A stretch of 64,000 nt of DNA from CAKZLS01 sp963771545 (GCA_963771545.1 CAVYTX010000002.1:62001-126000); one strand, 5' to 3'. Counted from the first letter of the stretch, positions 39,496 to 48,873 are shown. The notes: generated by a model not told the origin, from the letters alone. Made by a program: numbers and translations.

Positions 39496-39963
39496 CTACG
39501 ATCTCATGGCGCGCGCGCCGGCCTTTACCGCCTCGACGATGGTTTGATAGCCGGTGCACCGGCAGAGATGGCCCTCCAGCCACGTCCGGATGTCGCCGTC
39601 GCTGGGATCGGGGTTGCGGCCGGCCAGCTCGATGGCGCTCATGACGATGCCCGGGGTGCAGAAACCGCACTGCAGCCCGTGGTGATTCTGGAACGCCTGC
39701 TGCATTGGGTGCAGGCGTCCGTCCGAGGCGATCCCTTCGATGGTGGTGACGTCGCGGCCATCCGCCTGCACCGCCAGCATGGTGCACGATTTGGCGCTTT
39801 GGCCGTCGACGAGGACCACGCAGGCGCCGCATTGGCTGGTGTCGCAGCCCACATGAGCGCCGGTCAGCCGTACATGCTCGCGCAGGAACTGGATCAGTAG
39901 GGTTCTCGGCTCCACGTCTCGCGAGACGGGTTTGCCGTTCACCGTCATAGAAACGCTCACCAT
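39496..39963 (-). CDS. coxS: 2Fe-2S small subunit of a CO-dehydrogenase/xanthine-dehydrogenase-type enzyme
   Basis: The 155-residue protein has a plant-ferredoxin-type cluster site (C40, C45, C48, C60; GCDTSQCGACVV) and the alpha-helical second cluster site (C99, C102, C134, C136; QCGFCTPG and LCRCTGYQ). Both 2Fe-2S clusters are intact. ATG 39963 gives the usual MVSVSMTVNG start. It is upstream of coxM and about 110 bp downstream of coxG. It needs a large molybdopterin subunit, which is absent from the window. Confidence 0.95.
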   Translation of the reverse strand: MVSVSMTVNGKPVSRDVEPRTLLIQFLREHVRLTGAHVGCDTSQCGACVVLVDGQSAKSCTMLAVQADGRDVTTIEGIASDGRLHPMQQAFQNHHGLQCGFCTPGIVMSAIELAGRNPDPSDGDIRTWLEGHLCRCTGYQTIVEAVKAGARAMRS

Positions 39964-40071
39964 GCGGCGCGGTCTCCACAGATCGGGTGTCGATGGATCA
40001 CGGGCGCTAGAATAGGTCCGGCGTCCGGTGTATCCAAACGCTTTTCCCAACGGAGGGCGGGTCGATGGCGT

Positions 40072-40635
40072 CTATGCGAAGAGCAGGGTCAGGAATGCGA
40101 TCATGACAATGAGCGTGGGCACCCACACCAGGGGCGAAAGACTCTGTTGAGCGGCGGCCGGCGACACCATCGCGGGCTCAAGGTCCGGTGTGGGGCCTTG
40201 AGCGACAATTCTCGTGAATTCGGTAAAGAAATCGTCGGCCATCTTGCGCGCCGTCGTGTCCACCAGGCGCGATCCGATCCGCGCGAGCTTGCCGCCGACG
40301 GTGGCCTCGACGTCGTACTTGACCACGGTGCCGCCGCCGTCCGGAACCAGCGTCACGGTGGCGGCGCCGTTGGCGAACCCGGCGGACCCGCCCTGGCTCT
40401 CGCCGGCGATCCGGCAACCGTTGGGCGGGTCGACCTCGCTCAAACGCACCGTGCCGTGAAACCTGGCCTTGACCGGTCCGACCTTGGCGGTGACATCGGC
40501 GGCAAGTTCGTGGTCGCTGATCCTATCGATGGTCTCGCAGCCGGGAATGCTCCGGCGCAGCACGTCCGGGTCGTTGAGCGCCGCCCAAACGGCTTCGCGA
40601 GGGGCCGCAACGCGCCGTTCGCCGCTCATGCGCAT
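40072..40635 (-). CDS. coxG: CoxG-family (SRPBCC) protein with C-terminal membrane anchor
   Basis: The 187-residue protein starts with a CoxG-type START/SRPBCC domain (VWAALNDPDVLRRSIPGCETI, TAKVGPVKARFHGTV, KYDVEATVGGKLARIGSRL). After a Pro/Ala linker it ends with a hydrophobic helix (VWVPTLIVMIAFLTLLF). CoxG recruits the CO dehydrogenase to the membrane and can feed quinone. It lies upstream of coxS and coxM on the same strand, with about 110 bp between. Confidence 0.92.
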   Translation of the reverse strand: MRMSGERRVAAPREAVWAALNDPDVLRRSIPGCETIDRISDHELAADVTAKVGPVKARFHGTVRLSEVDPPNGCRIAGESQGGSAGFANGAATVTLVPDGGGTVVKYDVEATVGGKLARIGSRLVDTTARKMADDFFTEFTRIVAQGPTPDLEPAMVSPAAAQQSLSPLVWVPTLIVMIAFLTLLFA

Positions 40636-40733
40636 GGATGGTGTTATCCCGACAAAGTTTCACCTACCGGAAAAACATAACGGTTCTAAAACGACCGGAC
40701 AAGGGATCCGCGCGAAATTGCGGTTCCCGGCCG

Positions 40734-41894
40734 CTAATCTAGAATGACATGGGGAATGAAGCGGGCGTCGTCGCCGGTGACCAGACCGCGATCCTCGCGG
40801 ACGCACAGGCCCGCCGCCTGGCTCGCCACCAGCCAGCAGCCGAGCATGGGATGGTTGCCGTCGAACGCGGGCAGCGGATGGAACGCCTGAACGATGGCGC
40901 CTTCGTCGCCGTAAGGCCCGTCGAGGGAGATTTTGATCCGGCCGTTCTCGACGATCTCGATGTTTTGGCCCTCGCGCGACAACAACGGCTTTTGGACATA
41001 ATTGTCGCCGAGTTCGGACGCGCGCGGATCGTCCGCGAAATAGGCGGGCAAGAGATTGGGGTGGCTCTCGAACATCTCCCACAGCAGCGCAAGCAGGCCC
41101 TTGTTGGAGAGAATCGACTTCCAGGCCGGCTCGATGAACCGGGCGCCGCTGGTGAGCACCTGCAAGCCGAAATCCTCGGCCATGATCCACTCCCACGGAT
41201 AGAGCTTGAACAGGGTATGGATGAACCGGTCTTCCACGTCGGTGAACCGGCCCTCGGCGTCGATGCCCATGTCCTCCATGTAGAGGAAATGGGTCCGCAG
41301 TCCGGCCTGGCGGGCGCAGTCCTCCACGTAGTCCACCGTGCCCTTATCCTCCTCTGAGTCGCGCGCGCACGCCAGGTGGAGCGGGCCCTCGACGCCGAAC
41401 TGACGGAAGGCCTCCACCAGCCGCTCGTGCAGCGAGTTGAACTGGTCGCAGCCCGCGGGAATCAGGCCGCGCTCCATGGCTTGCTCCAGCCACGTCCACT
41501 GAAAGATCGACGATTCGTAGAGCGTCGTCGGAGTGTCGGCGTTGTATTCCAGAAGCTTGGCCGGACCGCCGCCGTCGTAAGAGAAATCCATCCGGCCGTA
41601 AAGGTTGCGGTGCCGGTGGGTCCAGCTTTCGGCCACGTACTCCCAGAACGGTTCGGGAATGGCCAGGCGGCGGAGGATCTCCTCGTCGGCGATGGCCCGT
41701 TCCACCACCGCGAAGCACATGTTTTCCAGCTCCTCCAGCGGATCCTCCAGATCGTCCTCGATCTGGCGCAGCGAAAACCGGTAGTAGGCGCTCTCGTCCC
41801 AATAAGGATCGTTGTCGATGGAATGGAAACTGAATCCGTGCTCGCGCGCGGTCTCCTTCCAGTCCTCGCGCTCGGTGACGGCGATACGCTGCAT
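40734..41894 (-). CDS. ygiC: Glutathionylspermidine synthase-family (YgiC/YjfC-like) ATP-grasp protein
   Basis: From ATG 41894 the 386-residue protein matches the ATP-grasp C-terminal domain of glutathionylspermidine synthase. It includes PYWDESAYYRFSL, YGRMDFSYDGGGPAKLLEYNADTP and SNKGLLALLWEMFESHPNLLPAYF, ending VQKPLLSREGQNI and MLGCWLVASQAAG. The family forms peptide-type bonds using ATP. Stand-alone YgiC proteins have no proven substrate. The DUF1190 lipoprotein gene lies immediately upstream, the conserved ygiB-ygiC pair. Confidence 0.92.
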   Translation of the reverse strand: MQRIAVTEREDWKETAREHGFSFHSIDNDPYWDESAYYRFSLRQIEDDLEDPLEELENMCFAVVERAIADEEILRRLAIPEPFWEYVAESWTHRHRNLYGRMDFSYDGGGPAKLLEYNADTPTTLYESSIFQWTWLEQAMERGLIPAGCDQFNSLHERLVEAFRQFGVEGPLHLACARDSEEDKGTVDYVEDCARQAGLRTHFLYMEDMGIDAEGRFTDVEDRFIHTLFKLYPWEWIMAEDFGLQVLTSGARFIEPAWKSILSNKGLLALLWEMFESHPNLLPAYFADDPRASELGDNYVQKPLLSREGQNIEIVENGRIKISLDGPYGDEGAIVQAFHPLPAFDGNHPMLGCWLVASQAAGLCVREDRGLVTGDDARFIPHVILD

Positions 41895-41917
41895 GGACTG
41901 GCCCGGCTTTCCCGCTG

Positions 41918-42454
41918 TCAGGTGCTGGCCGACCCGTAGGACCGGGCGCGCGATCCGAAACCGCCCCGGGACACGGTGTAGGCCTTGGCGGTGGGCCGCC
42001 CGGCCGCCGACTGATTGACGGTGGTCTTGCCGGTTGTGGCGCCCACGTTCTTGTTGTCGGCGGTGCGGAAGTTCTTGGAATCGTCGGCGGAGCGGTAGAG
42101 CGGCTGGGTGGCCGCGCCGCCGCGCCCCATCATGCTGCCCATCATGTAGCCCATCATCAGCGGCATGAAGATGGAGCCGCCGCCCTGAGCCTGATACGGC
42201 GCCACCTCGCACTGTTCGGCCCCGAAATCGGCCTCGCAGGCGGCCCGGTCGGTATATTTCGGCGCCACCGCCGCGTGCTGGTCGGCGGCGATCTTGTACT
42301 GTTCCTCGCACTCGGCGCGGCTGGCGCCGGGCGCGTCGACGCACTGCTCCACGCTGTCGTAGATGGTGGCGTCCACCTGGGGCTCGTCGCACGCGCTGAG
42401 CACCAAGGCGCCGCTCCCCATCATCACCAGCGCGACCGACCGTGAGCGTTTCAT
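41918..42454 (-). CDS. ygiB: DUF1190 (YgiB-like) lipoprotein
   Basis: ATG 42454 with GGAGAA upstream starts a lipoprotein signal peptide ending in the lipobox LSAC22. The body has SVEQCVDAPGASRAECEEQY and ACEADFGAEQCE cysteine pairs, a Met/Gly-rich MPLMMGYMMGSMMG segment, and a Ser/Arg/Gly tail (SRGGFGSRARSYG), all typical of DUF1190/YgiB. It is 23 bp upstream of the ygiC-like gene. Function unknown, and the pair is conserved in proteobacteria. Confidence 0.92.
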   Translation of the reverse strand: MKRSRSVALVMMGSGALVLSACDEPQVDATIYDSVEQCVDAPGASRAECEEQYKIAADQHAAVAPKYTDRAACEADFGAEQCEVAPYQAQGGGSIFMPLMMGYMMGSMMGRGGAATQPLYRSADDSKNFRTADNKNVGATTGKTTVNQSAAGRPTAKAYTVSRGGFGSRARSYGSAST

Positions 42455-42559
42455 GAATTCTTCTCCGTGATTGGGCTTGTACCTACTTAAGACTATAGCG
42501 CTTGAACGGCGCAACCAAAACCGCAAAGCCGCAAATTCCGCGAGAGGTTTCGACGATCC

Positions 42560-42684
42560 ATGCTGATACGCGCGGGCCGGCGACCGCGCCGAGTGGGAGC
42601 GGCTGTGGTCCGCCTACCTGCGGTTCACGCCCAGGACCTGGTGTCGGAGGTGACGGACGCCGCGTGGCGGCGGTTCGCCGGTGG
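42560..42684 (+). pseudogene. Frameshifted, truncated GNAT acetyltransferase fragment
   Basis: The plus strand encodes MLIRAG from ATG 42560, then in a second frame GDRAEWERLWSAYLRF, then back in the first frame HAQDLVSEVTDAAWRRFAGG. Together these reconstruct the N-terminal 45 residues of a GNAT acetyltransferase (GDRAEWERLW...TDxxWxRF pattern). Two frameshifts break it, and coding sequence stops exactly where dispersed repeat A begins. Related wording (AADRAEWNTLYAGY) is found in the intact GNAT at 47427-47885. Confidence 0.6.
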
Positions 42685-42726
42685 AAAATCAAATGACTCT
42701 GACCCCTTGATTTTGACGCCTTGATT
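42685..42726. repeat. Dispersed repeat, copy A
   Basis: The 42-bp sequence AAAATCAAATGACTCTGACC... ends in TTGATT and has a near-identical partner at 47356-47398. On the minus strand both contain two tandem 14-15-bp units (AATCAAGGGGTCAG-like) followed by AGTCATTTGATTTT. AAAATCAA and TTGATTTT within copy A can pair as an 8-bp stem, as in REP-like elements. Confidence 0.7.
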
Positions 42727-43194
42727 TTATTGCGAGGCCGCACTTTAGAGCCTTGCAACGGCGAAGGCGCACTCCGCTCCGGGACTCGGTCACCCGCGAC
42801 AGGTGAACTCTTCAGCAAGGGCTTCCGAAATTTGCGCAACCGTTGCGGGAGATTTAGTGCGAACTAAAACAACCTGGGGTTCGTTGCTCGTTAGTATTTT
42901 CTATTTATAATTCTTTGTCGAATAGGTCTGTCCAAGCTGCGCGTGTCCAAGCTGCGCGTTGCTGGAGCATCTTGCAGTTCTGGAGCCAGCTTGTCTCTCA
43001 CCCGTGACAGACGAGGTGGGCTTGTCTGGGTGGCGTTCCATGAGGTGGAACGGGAAGGTCTGGGGATGGGATGAAGACACATCAAATCGAACCAAGCGGC
43101 CTCTAACCGATTGGCGCCTCCATCATCATCGCATCCATCATCGTCACAATTCATGGCGCGTTCACATCCGCCATGAGCGAGAGGGGAATTGGCA
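42727..43194. other. Upstream region of the RTX-like gene with a 15-bp tandem repeat
   Basis: No gene is recognisable in this stretch of about 470 bp. It contains an exact tandem TGTCCAAGCTGCGCG (42929-42943 and 42944-42958), an AT-rich TATTTTCTATTTATAATTC around 42893-42913 that could be a promoter for the RTX-like gene, and CATCATC-rich sequence before the start at 43195. Confidence 0.45.
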
Positions 43195-46100
43195 ATGGCC
43201 GAAATCTTTGCAACGCCGAACGACGACATCATAACCGAGTCGTTTATTTCCGAGGGCGTAAGCGGTCCACCAACGCCGGACGGCGACATCATCGCCGGGC
43301 AGGGCGGAAACGATACCATCGAGGGTCTGCTGGGCGACGATACCCTCGCCGGCGAGGTGTTGGCCACGGCGGTTGACGTGGCCTTATCCGCCGAGGCGGG
43401 CGTTGGCGAGGATGCCATTTTAAATGAAGATGGGGAGAGCGCGTCGGACGGCGAGGACGGCGAAAGCGACATCGCCGTCTCCGATTTCAACGATGACCTC
43501 GACGGCGGCGGTGACAAAGACGATCTCGCTGGGGACGTTCGTCACGCGGGTGGTGGCAGTGTCATCTTGAGCGCCAAGGCCGGTAGCGGCGGCGATGGAG
43601 TAGATTCTAGCGTCGGCTTCGGCTTCGGCGCCGACGGCGGCGACGGCGGTAGCGACAACACGGCTGCCGCGTTCAACGATCGCCTGACCGCCGGCGATGA
43701 TGACGACAGCGTTGTCGGCGACGTTCGTCACGCGGGTAGCGGCAGTGTCGGCTTGAGTGTCGAGGCCGGAAGCGGCGGCCTTGGGCTAAATGACGAGGAC
43801 GGCGACGGCGGGGCCGGCGGCAGCGACAACACGGCTGCCGCGTTCAACGATCGCCTGACTGCCGGCGATGATGACGACCTCGTTGTCGGCGACGTTCGTC
43901 ACGCGGGTAGCGGTAGTGTCAGCTTGAGCGCCAAGGCCGGAAGCGGCGGCGATGGACGAAGGTATTCTTACACGGAAGGCGGCGGCGACGGCGGCAGCGA
44001 CAACACGGCTGCCGCGTTCAACGATCGCCTGACCGCCGGCGTCGGCGACGACACCATCGTCGGCGACGCGTCGCACTCGGGCGACGGCGACATCGGCTTG
44101 AACGCCGAGGCAGGAGCCGGCGGTCGCAACACTGGCGGAAAGGGCGGTAGCGGCAACGCAGCCGCCGCGTTCAACGACACGATCGATGCGGGCTCCGGCG
44201 ACGACATCATCGTCGGCGATGCGACGCACTCGAGTGACGGCGATGTCGGCTTGAGCGCCAAGGTAGGAACCGCCGGCGGGGGCCTTGGGCTTGGACACGG
44301 CGGCAGCGACAATAGTGCCGCCGCGTTCAACGACACCGTCAGCGCGGGCTCCGGCGATGACACGGTCGCCGGTGATGTGGCGCGCTCGGGTGACGGTGAC
44401 GTCGGTTTGAGCGCCGAGGCAGGAGCCGCAAACAAGAACGACGACGAGGAAGACCAGGGCGGCGACGGCGGTAGCGGCAATAGCGTCGCCGCGTTCAACG
44501 ACACCGTCGGCGCGGGCTCCGGCGGCGACATCATCGTTGGCGATGTGGCGCGCTCAGGCGACGGTAGCGTCGACTTGAGTGCCGAGGCAGGACACGGCGG
44601 CGGCGGGGGTGAAGTCCCCAGCTTCTTCGGCCCCGATGCCGGGTCTGGCGGGAGTAGCAACGCCACGGCCGCATTCAACGACGTTCTTAACGCTGGCGAG
44701 GACAAGGATACCGTCGTCGGTGACGTAGCGCATTCCGGTAGCGGCGACCTCAACTTGAGCGTCCTCGCTGGAGTTCGGCGGGAGCGGCGATTACTATGGC
44801 GACGGCGGCCCCGGCGGCAGCGACAATACCGTGGAAGCCTTTGGCGACACGATGGATGCCGGTGCCGGCGATGACAGCCTTGTCGGCGATGTCGCGCACG
44901 CGGGCGACGGTAATGTGTACTTGACTGCCAAAGCCGGAACCGCCGGTGATGTCAGGCCCGACGACGATGAGTATCCGAACCTAGGTGGCGACGGCGGCAA
45001 CGACAATACCGTCGTAGTTTTCAGCGACAAGATCAACGCCGGCACCGGCAACGACACGATCGTCGGTGACGTCCACCATACCGGCACGAGCGGTGCGATT
45101 GACCTGAGCGTGTTGGCCGGGGTCGAAGGCGAGCGCAACGTTTATATTGACCCGGACGACGGTAGCGTTGTCGAGGGTAACGCCGCAAGTGGCGGCACCG
45201 GTAACGAGGCCAGCGCCTTCAACGACACCATCGATTCGGGCGGCGGCAACGACGTGATCATCGGCGATGTGTGGCGAGCGGACGCCGGCGTTACCCTCGA
45301 GATCAGCGTTGGAGGAACGGTCGAGAACATCATCCGTGCGTTCCAGGACGATATCTCGGCCGGCGATGGCGACGACACGATCCATGGCGATTTCTTCGAC
45401 GGCACGGCGGAATTAGCGCCCGACACGTTGACGATCGATGGCGACTTTGCCGGTCGCGACGCGCTGTTCGCGGACACCATCGATGGAGGGGGCGGCAACG
45501 ATGTTATTCACGGCGGCCTCGGCGACGACATACTCAGTGGCGGCACGGGTGAGGACAGCTTCAACGGCGGCGACGGTTTGGATACCGTCGACTACAGCTA
45601 TTCCTCGTCCGACCGGCTGCGGGTGGATTTGTCTGAGGGATTTGCCTGGTTCGTCGACGATCCGACCAATCCCGCCGGTTCGGGCAATGAGGCCAGCACC
45701 ATAGAAGCATTGACCGCCATCGAGAATGTGATCGGTACCACGGGCGATAACGTCCTGATCGGCGATGCCAACGACAATGTTTTCAGCGGTCTTGGCGGTA
45801 CGGATGCCTTCGACGGCGGCGGCGGCACGGACACCGTCGACTACAGCTACTCCTCGTCCGACCGGCTGCGGGTGGATCTGTCGGAGGGGTTTGCGTGGTT
45901 CGTCGACGATCCGACAAGTCCAGTCGGTCCGGGCAATGAAGCCAGCACCGTCGAAGCATTGACCTCCATCGAGAATGTGATCGGCACGACCGGTGACAAC
46001 GTTATCATCGGCGATGCCAATGACAATGTTCTCATCGGCCTTGGCGGTCAGGACACCTTCGATGGTGGCGACGGCACGGACACCGTCGATTACAGCTATA

Positions 46101-47167
46101 GTTCGTCCAACACCTTGGAAATCGATCTGGCGGCCGGTCTCGCGACGTTCCTGAGCAGCGGCGTCACCGAGATCCTAACCAATATCGAGAACGCCATCGG
46201 GTCCGACGGCAACACGGTGCTCCGTGGCGACGACGGCGACAATATGCTCGACGGCGGCGATGGTGACGACACTGTTGATGGTCGCGGCGGCGACGATACG
46301 TTGATCGGCGGCAACGGCGATGACACGTTGAGTGCTGGCAGCGGCGACGATACGCTGATCGGCGACAGGGGTGATGACACGTTGAGTGGTGGCATCGGCA
46401 CCGACAGCTTCGACGGCGGCGACGGTTCGGATACCGTCGACTATAGCTACTCATCGTCCGACCGGCTGCGGGTGGATCTGTCGGAGGGATTTGCGTGGTT
46501 TGTTGACGATCCGACCAGCCCCGCCGGTCCGGGCAATGAGGCCAGCACCGTCGAAGCATTGACCTCCATCGAGAACGTGATCGGCACGACCGGCGACAAC
46601 GTTCTCATCGGCGATGCCAACGACAATGTTCTCATCGGCCATCGCGGTCAGGACTCCTTCGATGGCGGCGACGGCACGGACACGGTTGATTACAGCTATA
46701 GTTCGTCCAACACCTTGGAAATCGATCTGGCGGCCGGTTTGGCGACGTTCGTGGGCAGCGGCCTCACCGAGACCCTGACCAATATCGAGAACGCCATCGG
46801 GTCCGACGGCAATACGGTGCTCCTCGGCGACGGCGGCGACAATGTGCTTGACGGCGGCAATGGTGACGATACCCTCAACGGGCGCGGTGGCGACGACACG
46901 TTCGGTGGCGACGACACGTTGATCGGCGGCAACGGTGATGATGTCTTTGTGTTCACGCCGGGTAGTGGCCGTAACACCGTCATCGACTTCACGTCGGGTG
47001 AGGATATGATCGACCTGACGGCGTTTGTGTTCGAGGACTTCGACGATGTGTCGATCTTTCAGGTCGGCGACGATGCGCACTTGAGTTTATTCTCCGTAGG
47101 CGGACCCCGCGTAATCTTTCAGGATCTGGACGAGTCAGAGTTGTCCCCCGATGATTTCCTCCTGTAA
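43195..47167 (+). CDS. Giant RTX-like calcium-binding repeat protein, one frameshift
   Basis: The reading is 43195 to about 44776 in one frame and then to 47167 in the +1 frame. Total length is 3973 nt, which is 1324 codons plus one base. The N-terminal half has about twelve copies of a 50-60-residue unit, with (A)AAFNDxxxAGxxDDxVVGDV then HSGDGDVGLSAEAG. The C-terminal half has nonapeptide GGxGxDxxx Ca-binding repeats and five 83-residue DTVDYSYSSS units. It ends in VFTPGSGRNTVIDF and an acidic RTX-type tail (ELSPDDFLL), a likely type I secretion signal. One extra C at about 44776 breaks the frame, and removing it restores GGSGDYYGDGG. Whether this is a mutation or an assembly error is open. 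No type I exporter genes are in the window. Confidence 0.8.
45581..46927. repeat. Five 249-bp internal repeats in the RTX-like gene
   Basis: Units begin at 45581, 45830, 46079, 46430 and 46679, each with GA(T/C)AC(C/G)GT(C/T)GA. Spacing is exactly 249 bp except for one extra block of about 102 bp of Ca-binding nonapeptides before 46430. Units 1, 2 and 4 share a SDRLRVDLSEGFAWFVDDP type. Units 3 and 5 share a NTLEIDLAAGLATF type. Positions 45830 and 46430 (and 46079 and 46679) are 600 bp apart, so a higher-order duplication of about 600 bp has occurred. Confidence 0.9.
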
Positions 47168-47173
47168 GCGATC

Positions 47174-47223
47174 GGGGCAAGGACCGCCTGCGTCGCTTGC
47201 TTGCACGATGACATCCTTGCCCC
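47174..47223 (+). terminator. Terminator-like hairpin after the RTX-like gene
   Basis: GGGGCAAGGA pairs perfectly with TCCTTGCCCC across a 30-base loop, seven bases after the stop, and is followed by TGTCTCCTTTTCC. The long loop lowers certainty. Confidence 0.55.
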
Positions 47224-47355
47224 TGTCTCCTTTTCCTGGAAAAATCCAGTAAAAATCAGGGAAGAGATGACACGGTCATGACCAATGGCGGACCGCTGGA
47301 GAAGGCGCCTCAATTCCAAGTCTCCACCTCGAAGCAATGGGTTCAGAGTCGGTTG

Positions 47356-47398
47356 AATATCAAATGACTCTGATCCCTTGATTCCTGACCCCTTGATT
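47356..47398. repeat. Dispersed repeat, copy B
   Basis: The 43-bp AATATCAAATGACTCTGATC... copy ends CCCCTTGATT and differs from copy A at 42685 by a handful of bases and a one-base insertion. It lies between the RTX-like gene and the GNAT at 47427, in the same orientation as copy A. Confidence 0.7.
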
Positions 47399-47426
47399 CA
47401 CGGACATGCCCCCGTCAGAGCTTGAG

Positions 47427-47885
47427 TCAGAGCTTGATGTCGTAGGTCACCCAGTTTGTCCGGGTCGCGACCCGATCGTACAGGGCGCGGCCGCGATAGT
47501 TGTTTTCGGCGGTGATCCAGCGGATGACGGACCAGCCGCGGTCGGCGCCGGCGGCGCGGACAGCCTCGATCAGGGCGTCGCCGGCCCCCATGCCTCGCGC
47601 GTCGGGCGATACGAACAGGTCGTCCACGAACCCTCCGGTCGTGGCGGAGAGGGGCCGGGCGAACGGACGGAAATGGGTCAGGCCGACGAGCCGGCCGTCC
47701 CGGCCCTCGGCGACGAGTCCCTCGACCTCCTTCGCGGGATCGCGCAGCCAGGACCAGACCGTGTCGCGCATTTCGGCGGTCTGCGCGACCTCGTAGAACG
47801 CCGCATAGCCCGCGTAGAGCGTGTTCCATTCGGCGCGATCGGCGGCGCGGACGGGGCGGACGGTCGGGGTCGGGTTTTTGATCAT
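47427..47885 (-). CDS. GNAT family N-acetyltransferase
   Basis: The 152-residue protein has VRPVRAADRAEWNTLYAGYAAFY at the N-terminus, LVGLTHFRPF, the acetyl-CoA loop SPDARGMGAGDALIEAV and NYRGRALYDRVA near the end, all standard for GNATs acting on small amines. Substrate unknown. It is followed 29 bp upstream by another GNAT on the same strand, so the two probably share a transcript. Confidence 0.92.
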   Translation of the reverse strand: MIKNPTPTVRPVRAADRAEWNTLYAGYAAFYEVAQTAEMRDTVWSWLRDPAKEVEGLVAEGRDGRLVGLTHFRPFARPLSATTGGFVDDLFVSPDARGMGAGDALIEAVRAAGADRGWSVIRWITAENNYRGRALYDRVATRTNWVTYDIKL

Positions 47886-47914
47886 CGTCGCGGTCCCTTT
47901 CGGGCGTCAACGTC

Positions 47915-48601
47915 CTATGCGCCAACGTCGGCGCGGCATTCTTCCAGCCGGCGTTTCTGATGGCCGTTCCCGTCGAAGTTGGACGGGTCGAGCCAGGCCT
48001 CGTAGGCGGCCCCGAGCGCGGTCCAATCCTTGTCGATCATGGCGAACCAGGCGGTGTCGCGGTTCAGGCCCTTGACGACCATGTGCTGGCGGAAGACCCC
48101 TTCATACTGAAAGCCGAAACGAAGCGCCGCCTTCTTCGAGGGCGTGTTGTCGTTGTTGCATTTCCATTCGAACCGGCGATAGCCGAGATCGTCGAAGACG
48201 TGTCTCGCGAACAGGAACAGCGCCTCGGTGGCGGCGGGTTTGCGGGCAATCAACGGCCCCCAATAGATATTGCCGATCTCGACCACGCCATTGGCGGCGT
48301 CGATCCGCATCAGGGTTTGACGGCCCGCGACCCGGCCGCTCTCCTTATCGATCACGGCAAAGTAGATCGGATCCTCGCGAACCGCGGCCTTTTCGACCCA
48401 AGCCCGGAACGACGCAAAGTCCGTTGGCGGCGCTTCGGCGAGCCATGTGAATTTGGCGTCGGCGTCCGGCACGGCGGAGGCCTCGAACAGCTCACGCGCA
48501 TGACGCTCGACGGAGAGCGGTTCGATTCGCGCATAGCGGCCCTCCATAACGACGGAGGCGGGACGTTGCCGCGGTGTCCAGTGGCGCATGCTTTCAGCCA
48601 T
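47915..48601 (-). CDS. GNAT family N-acetyltransferase, RimJ/RimL type
   Basis: The 228-residue protein has the RimJ/RimL pattern: RYARIEPLSVERHARELFEA, DPIYFAVIDKESGRVAG, VEIGNIYWGP, the acyl-CoA region KPAATEALFLFARHVFDDLGYRRFEWKCN (in part), and NTPSKKAALRFGFQYEGVFR near the end. Such enzymes modify amino groups of peptides, ribosomal proteins or small molecules. Start may be 48601 or the ATG four codons later. It precedes the second GNAT on the same strand. Confidence 0.93.
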   Translation of the reverse strand: MAESMRHWTPRQRPASVVMEGRYARIEPLSVERHARELFEASAVPDADAKFTWLAEAPPTDFASFRAWVEKAAVREDPIYFAVIDKESGRVAGRQTLMRIDAANGVVEIGNIYWGPLIARKPAATEALFLFARHVFDDLGYRRFEWKCNNDNTPSKKAALRFGFQYEGVFRQHMVVKGLNRDTAWFAMIDKDWTALGAAYEAWLDPSNFDGNGHQKRRLEECRADVGA

Positions 48602-48873
48602 GGAGCGAAGAGGCCAGAGTCGATTGACGTAGATTCATGGTACCGTCCACTTTTTCGCCTATTTTTCCGATGGGGTCACCTGGACGAGCCTCCCATGCAA
48701 TACAAGGTCCATTGAATTAGATCATCGGCAAACCAACACGGTTTTTCGAGGTGTCCAACTGCTGACCCGTTCGATCCCCCGTGGGCAACAGACCGTCTAA
48801 TCCTGACGCCAGTGCGCGGGATCATCCGTAACCAATATAATGAAATTTCTGGGAGATTCATGGGGCCGAGCGG

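Noticed and set aside
45581..46927. CRISPR or transposon repeats
   Set aside because: The 249-bp units are in-frame protein repeats inside the RTX-like gene.
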